Below the pieces are notes generated by a model, which did not search any database, was not told where the DNA came from, and worked only from the letters and a program-made list of their open reading frames with translations. Positions 37,874 through 41,129 of a DNA stretch of 41,129 nucleotides are shown piece by piece (position 1 is the first letter of the stretch; each line of letters begins with the position of its first letter). The stretch spans positions 148,790 to 189,918 of the forward strand of contig NZ_JH725023.1 of NCBI RefSeq assembly GCF_000278135.1, read 5' to 3'. The position numbers and the translations under genes are program-made. The DNA comes from Candidatus Bartonella washoeensis Sb944nv (GTDB lineage: Bacteria > Pseudomonadota > Alphaproteobacteria > Rhizobiales > Rhizobiaceae).

Positions 37874-38185
37874 ATGAAAAAATCAAATACTTTTCAGGCA
37901 AAAACGAACAGAAAAAGTATAGTTTCTTTTGTAACTTTGATCACGTTTTTAGCAATTCAATCTGTCAATGCTCAATCAGCGACTCATAGCATAGATATTT
38001 TTGTGGGTATGCAATATGGGCTAAGTATGATTATTCCTATTGTTGGTGTTGTTCTTCTTTTATTTGTTTTTCTTATTTATGTATTTCGTCTCATCACAAG
38101 ACCTACATTCATGCGATTGACATTTAGTGTCTTTGTTGCAGGCGCAGCGTTTTATATTAGTAATATATTGTTCCACATCAGTTAA
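37874..38185 (+). CDS. Diverged tenth TrwL-like pilin
   Basis: A 103-residue precursor beginning MKKSNTFQAK, with GGAGG nine bases before the ATG. The architecture matches TrwL: signal peptide ending SVNAQ, a variable segment (SATHSIDIFVGMQYGLSM), a first helix that keeps IIP but then reads IVGVVLLLFVFLIYVFRLI, a loop with TRPTFMRL in place of SKDTFVRW, and a second helix FSVFVAGAAFYISNILF. The core GYAGRYI found in all other copies is gone. It is the gene nearest trwM, so it may be the pilin retained for channel assembly or a minor pilin, or a copy released from selection. Assignment rests on alignment of hydrophobic pattern and a few residues (IIP, TF.R, VAG.A, I.N.LF). Confidence 0.8.
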   Translation: MKKSNTFQAKTNRKSIVSFVTLITFLAIQSVNAQSATHSIDIFVGMQYGLSMIIPIVGVVLLLFVFLIYVFRLITRPTFMRLTFSVFVAGAAFYISNILFHIS

Positions 38186-38197
38186 TTGGAGCAACCG

Positions 38198-38506
38198 GTG
38201 AAAGCACAAAAACATGAAGCATTTCCCTTGTTCAAGGGAGCAACCCGCGTTCCAACAATTTGGGGTGTGCCGATGATGCCACTTATTGTTATGGCAGTAT
38301 GCGTAGCTGTTATTGCTATGACAATAAATATCTTTTTGTGGATAATCGCGCCACCTTTGTGGTTCATTATGGTACAAATTACCAAGAATGATGATAAAGC
38401 ATTTCGTATCTGGTGGTTGTGGATCGATACCAAGTTTCGCAACCGCAATAAGGGCTTTTGGGGTGCATCAAGTTACGCTCCCTCTAACTACCGCAAAAGG
38501 AGATAA
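38198..38506 (+). CDS. trwM: TrwM, VirB3-like inner-membrane protein
   Basis: A 102-residue VirB3 homologue. It starts MKAQKHEAFPLFKGATRVPT, the usual VirB3 N-terminus, followed by two membrane helices (about residues 28-45 and 45-60, MPLIVMAVCVAVIAMTINIFLWIIAPPLWFIM) and a short basic tail with DDKAFRIWWLWIDTK. VirB3 partners VirB4 in the inner membrane complex. The GTG at 38198 is chosen because TTGGAG lies seven bases before it; a TTG at 38186 would fall on that site. It follows the diverged pilin after 12 bases and precedes trwK by three bases. Confidence 0.9.
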   Translation: MKAQKHEAFPLFKGATRVPTIWGVPMMPLIVMAVCVAVIAMTINIFLWIIAPPLWFIMVQITKNDDKAFRIWWLWIDTKFRNRNKGFWGASSYAPSNYRKRR

Positions 38507-38509
38507 ACT

Positions 38510-40981
38510 ATGACGGCTGTTGAAAGCAGCAAACGACTCATATCAGAGACACCAGTAAGTTTATTCATACCCTATTCACACCATGTTACAGATACGGTTA
38601 TTTCTACCAAAAATGCGGAGTATTTGTCGGTCTGGAAAATTGATGGACGTTCACACCAAAACGCTTCGGAAGAGGATGTTTTTCAATGGATCAGGGAGTT
38701 GAACAATACATTACGTGGTATTGCATCAGCTAATTTATCACTGTGGACACATATCGTGCGTCGGCGTGTTTATGAATATCCTGATTCAACATTTGATAAA
38801 ATGTTTTGCTATCAACTTGATGAAAAGTACCGACAAAGTTTTACTGGTTATAATCTAATGGTCAATGATCTATATCTGACCGTTGTTTTCCAACCGATAG
38901 CCGATAAGGTTATGTCGTTTTTTTCTCAGCATGAACGTGAAACGCTCGATCAAAAAAAGATGCGGCAAGAATCATGTATTAAAGCTCTCAATGATATCAA
39001 TCGTACCTTAGGTCAATCTTTGAAACGTTACGGTGCTGAACTTCTTGGTGCGTATGAAAAAAATGGCCATGCTTACTCTTCTGCCCTTGAATTTCTCGCA
39101 ATGCTTGTTAATGGCGAATATCGGCCTATGCCGATTTGCTATGATCGTTTTGCTGACTATATGTCCATCAATCGGCCTTTCTTCTCGAAATGGGGTGCCC
39201 TCGGTGAGCTGCGCACAACCACCGGAATACGCCGATTTGGAATGATAGAAATTAAGGAATATGATGTTACAACCAAACCAGGCCAATTTAATGGTCTGTT
39301 GGAAAGTGATTTCGAATTCGTGTTAACACAGAGCTTTTCTGTACTCTCGCGACATGCCGCTAAGGATTATTTACAGCGACATCAGCGTAATCTTATTGAC
39401 GCACGCGATGTAGCAACAAGTCAAATTGAACAAATTGATGAAGCACTTAATCAGCTTGTAAGTGGGCATTTTGTCATGGGTGAGCATCATTGTACATTGA
39501 CCATCTACGGCGATACAATTCAACAAGTTCGCGACCATATGGCAAAAGCGAGTGCAGCACTACTAGATGTTGCAGTGTTGCCAAAACCTGTAGATTTAGC
39601 GATAGAAGCTGGTTATTGGGCACAACTTCCTGCAAATTGGAAATGGCGACCACGCCCCGCACCAATTACATCACTGAACTTTTTGTCATTCTCATCTTTT
39701 CATAATTTTATGTCAGGCAAACCTACAGGGAATCCGTGGGGACCGGCAGTTACAATTCTTAAAACAATCAGCAAAACACCGCTTTATTTCAATTTTCACG
39801 CCTCTCAAATTGAAGAGGATGCGACAGATAAGCGATTACTTGGTAATACTGCAATCATCGGACAGTCTGGTTCTGGTAAAACTGTACTTCTTGGATTTTT
39901 ATTAGCGCAAGCGCAAAAATTCAAACCGACAACCGTTGTTTTTGATAAAGATCGAGGCATGGAAATTGCTATTCGAGCGATGGGTGGTCGCTATCTAACG
40001 TTCAAACCTGGTAGAGCAAGTGGTTTCAACCCCTTCCAACTGCCACCTACACAAGAAAATCTGATCTTTCTGAAACAATTTGTTAAGAAATTGGCAGAAA
40101 CTGGTGGCGAAGTCACACATCGCGACGAAGAAGAAATTAATCAAGCTGTCATGTCGGTTATGAGTAGCAATATTGACCGATCACTCCGTCGCTTATCTTT
40201 TCTGGTGCAATTCTTACCAAATCCGCGTTTAAGTGATTATAATGCACATCCATCTGTTCACGCCCGCTTGTTAAAGTGGTGTGAAAATGGTGATTACGGA
40301 TGGTTATTTGACAATCCCAATGATGCACTTGATCTCTCAACGCATCAAATTTACGGCTTTGATATTACAGAATTTTTAGATAACCCAGAAACTCGTACCC
40401 CAGTAATGATGTATTTGCTTTATCGCACAGAAGGAATGATTAGTGGGCAAAGATTTATGTACATTTTTGACGAGTTTTGGAAACCTTTGCAAGATCCGTA
40501 TTTTGAAGATTTAGCAAAAAACAAACAAAAGACTATTCGTAAACAAAATGGTATTTTTGTTTTTGCTACGCAAGAGCCTACCGATGCACTGGAAAGTAAT
40601 ATTGCCAAAACACTCATTCAGCAATGTGCAACTTATATTTTGCTAGCTAATCCTAAAGCAAATTATGAAGATTATACAGAAGGCTTCAAACTAACAGATG
40701 CTGAATTTGAATTGGTCAAAGGGATTGGCGAATTTAGTCGTCAGTTCCTTATCAAACAGGGTGACCAATCCGTACTTGCCGAACTAAATCTTGGCAAATT
40801 TCATGTGACAATCAATGGGAAAACAGTGGAGCGTGACTTTAGTGATGAGCTCTTGGTTTTATCGGGTACGCCCGACAATGCAGAGCTAGTCGAAAACATT
40901 ATTACTGAAGTAGGTGATGATCCGGCATTATGGTTGCCAGTTTTTTTACAACACGTAAAAACTAATAGGAGGAAAAAATGA
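38510..40981 (+). CDS. trwK: TrwK, VirB4-like secretion ATPase
   Basis: An 823-residue VirB4-family ATPase that energises pilus biogenesis and substrate transfer. The N-terminal domain (up to about residue 420) contains the CagE/TrbE/VirB family region; the C-terminal RecA-like domain has Walker A IGQSGSGKT (about residues 448-456), GRASGFNPFQL, Walker B MYIFDEFW (about 650) and the motif FVFATQEP. Length equals R388 TrwK. AAAAGGAGA precedes the ATG, and the stop overlaps the trwJ start (ATGA). The frame is intact and codon use resembles that of its neighbours. Confidence 0.96.
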   Translation: MTAVESSKRLISETPVSLFIPYSHHVTDTVISTKNAEYLSVWKIDGRSHQNASEEDVFQWIRELNNTLRGIASANLSLWTHIVRRRVYEYPDSTFDKMFCYQLDEKYRQSFTGYNLMVNDLYLTVVFQPIADKVMSFFSQHERETLDQKKMRQESCIKALNDINRTLGQSLKRYGAELLGAYEKNGHAYSSALEFLAMLVNGEYRPMPICYDRFADYMSINRPFFSKWGALGELRTTTGIRRFGMIEIKEYDVTTKPGQFNGLLESDFEFVLTQSFSVLSRHAAKDYLQRHQRNLIDARDVATSQIEQIDEALNQLVSGHFVMGEHHCTLTIYGDTIQQVRDHMAKASAALLDVAVLPKPVDLAIEAGYWAQLPANWKWRPRPAPITSLNFLSFSSFHNFMSGKPTGNPWGPAVTILKTISKTPLYFNFHASQIEEDATDKRLLGNTAIIGQSGSGKTVLLGFLLAQAQKFKPTTVVFDKDRGMEIAIRAMGGRYLTFKPGRASGFNPFQLPPTQENLIFLKQFVKKLAETGGEVTHRDEEEINQAVMSVMSSNIDRSLRRLSFLVQFLPNPRLSDYNAHPSVHARLLKWCENGDYGWLFDNPNDALDLSTHQIYGFDITEFLDNPETRTPVMMYLLYRTEGMISGQRFMYIFDEFWKPLQDPYFEDLAKNKQKTIRKQNGIFVFATQEPTDALESNIAKTLIQQCATYILLANPKANYEDYTEGFKLTDAEFELVKGIGEFSRQFLIKQGDQSVLAELNLGKFHVTINGKTVERDFSDELLVLSGTPDNAELVENIITEVGDDPALWLPVFLQHVKTNRRKK

Positions 40982-41129
40982 AGAAAGTAATTATTTCAAT
41001 AACGATAGCAGCAATTTTGGGAACACCAAGCTTAGCACTAGCCTGGCTAAATTTGCCGGCAGAAGATTCTAATACGCATCATCGAAATAGCCTTTGGTTT
41101 TATGGAGGCACCACACCTCCTCCTTCCAA
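40978..41129 (+). CDS. trwJ: TrwJ, VirB5-like minor pilin (5' part only)
   Basis: Fifty codons of an open frame cut by the window edge. The start overlaps the trwK stop (ATGA) and has AGGAGG before it. The first 22 residues (MKKVIISITIAAILGTPSLALA) are a clear signal peptide, followed by WLNLPAEDSNTHHRN. Position directly after VirB4 identifies it as the VirB5-type pilus tip protein, which in Bartonella binds host red-cell surface. The rest of the gene is outside the window, so the call rests on order and signal peptide. Confidence 0.75.
   Translation, partial: MKKVIISITIAAILGTPSLALAWLNLPAEDSNTHHRNSLWFYGGTTPPPS

Overview
The window is AT-rich, densely packed and looks like a chromosomal stretch of an alphaproteobacterium of the genus Bartonella. 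Three things point there: rhizobial-type core gene orders (leuS-lptE; ftsE-ftsX-ydcF; ubiH-type gene divergent from ftsK-lolA-xthA); long decayed intergenic spacers; and at the right end a Trw (R388-like) type IV secretion locus with a tandem array of trwL pilin genes, a hallmark of one Bartonella lineage. The species cannot be decided from the sequence alone.

Layout. 1-258: a heptanucleotide tandem repeat (ACCTAAG, about 13.6 copies, running off the left edge) and the 3' side of priA. 259-7841: housekeeping genes: priA (-), a small transaldolase (+), lptE and leuS (-), and a YggS/PLPBP-type PLP protein (+). 7842-9861: very AT-rich accessory stretch with a small glycine-zipper, bacteriocin-like gene followed by two tiny membrane-protein ORFs, then a spacer. 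9862-14591: acs, then ftsE-ftsX-ydcF, with a diverged tandem duplication in the acs-ftsE spacer. 14973-19934: a single 1653-residue restriction-modification protein (nuclease + DEAH helicase/translocase + N6-adenine methylase, type ISP layout) on the minus strand, followed by a 960-bp geneless spacer with a perfect 20-bp palindrome and a short tandem repeat. 20895-25585: a macA-macB-outer membrane factor operon (-), a tripartite exporter. 25652-31121: xthA, lolA, ftsK (-) and a ubiH-type hydroxylase (+), conserved chromosome backbone. 31813-41129: an H-NS-like gene (-) and the rightward Trw locus: an unknown ORF, trwN (VirB1), a small gene in the position of korA, nine near-identical trwL (VirB2) copies, a tenth strongly diverged trwL-like gene, trwM (VirB3), trwK (VirB4) and the start of trwJ (VirB5), cut by the window edge.

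The Trw array is the most striking part. The nine pilin copies keep the two-helix core almost invariant and vary in the 20-25 residues just after the signal peptide. Nucleotide patterns show block duplication, mosaic exchange between copies, a 1-base slip that shortens one copy, and an in-frame C-terminal scar of a lost copy between trwL8 and trwL9. TrwN appears to have lost its catalytic glutamate (Lys at that position). The second point of interest is the possible bacteriocin/immunity module at 8648-9417, and the third is the large type ISP restriction protein next to an exporter operon. All functional calls rest on motifs and gene order read by eye; no database search was run.
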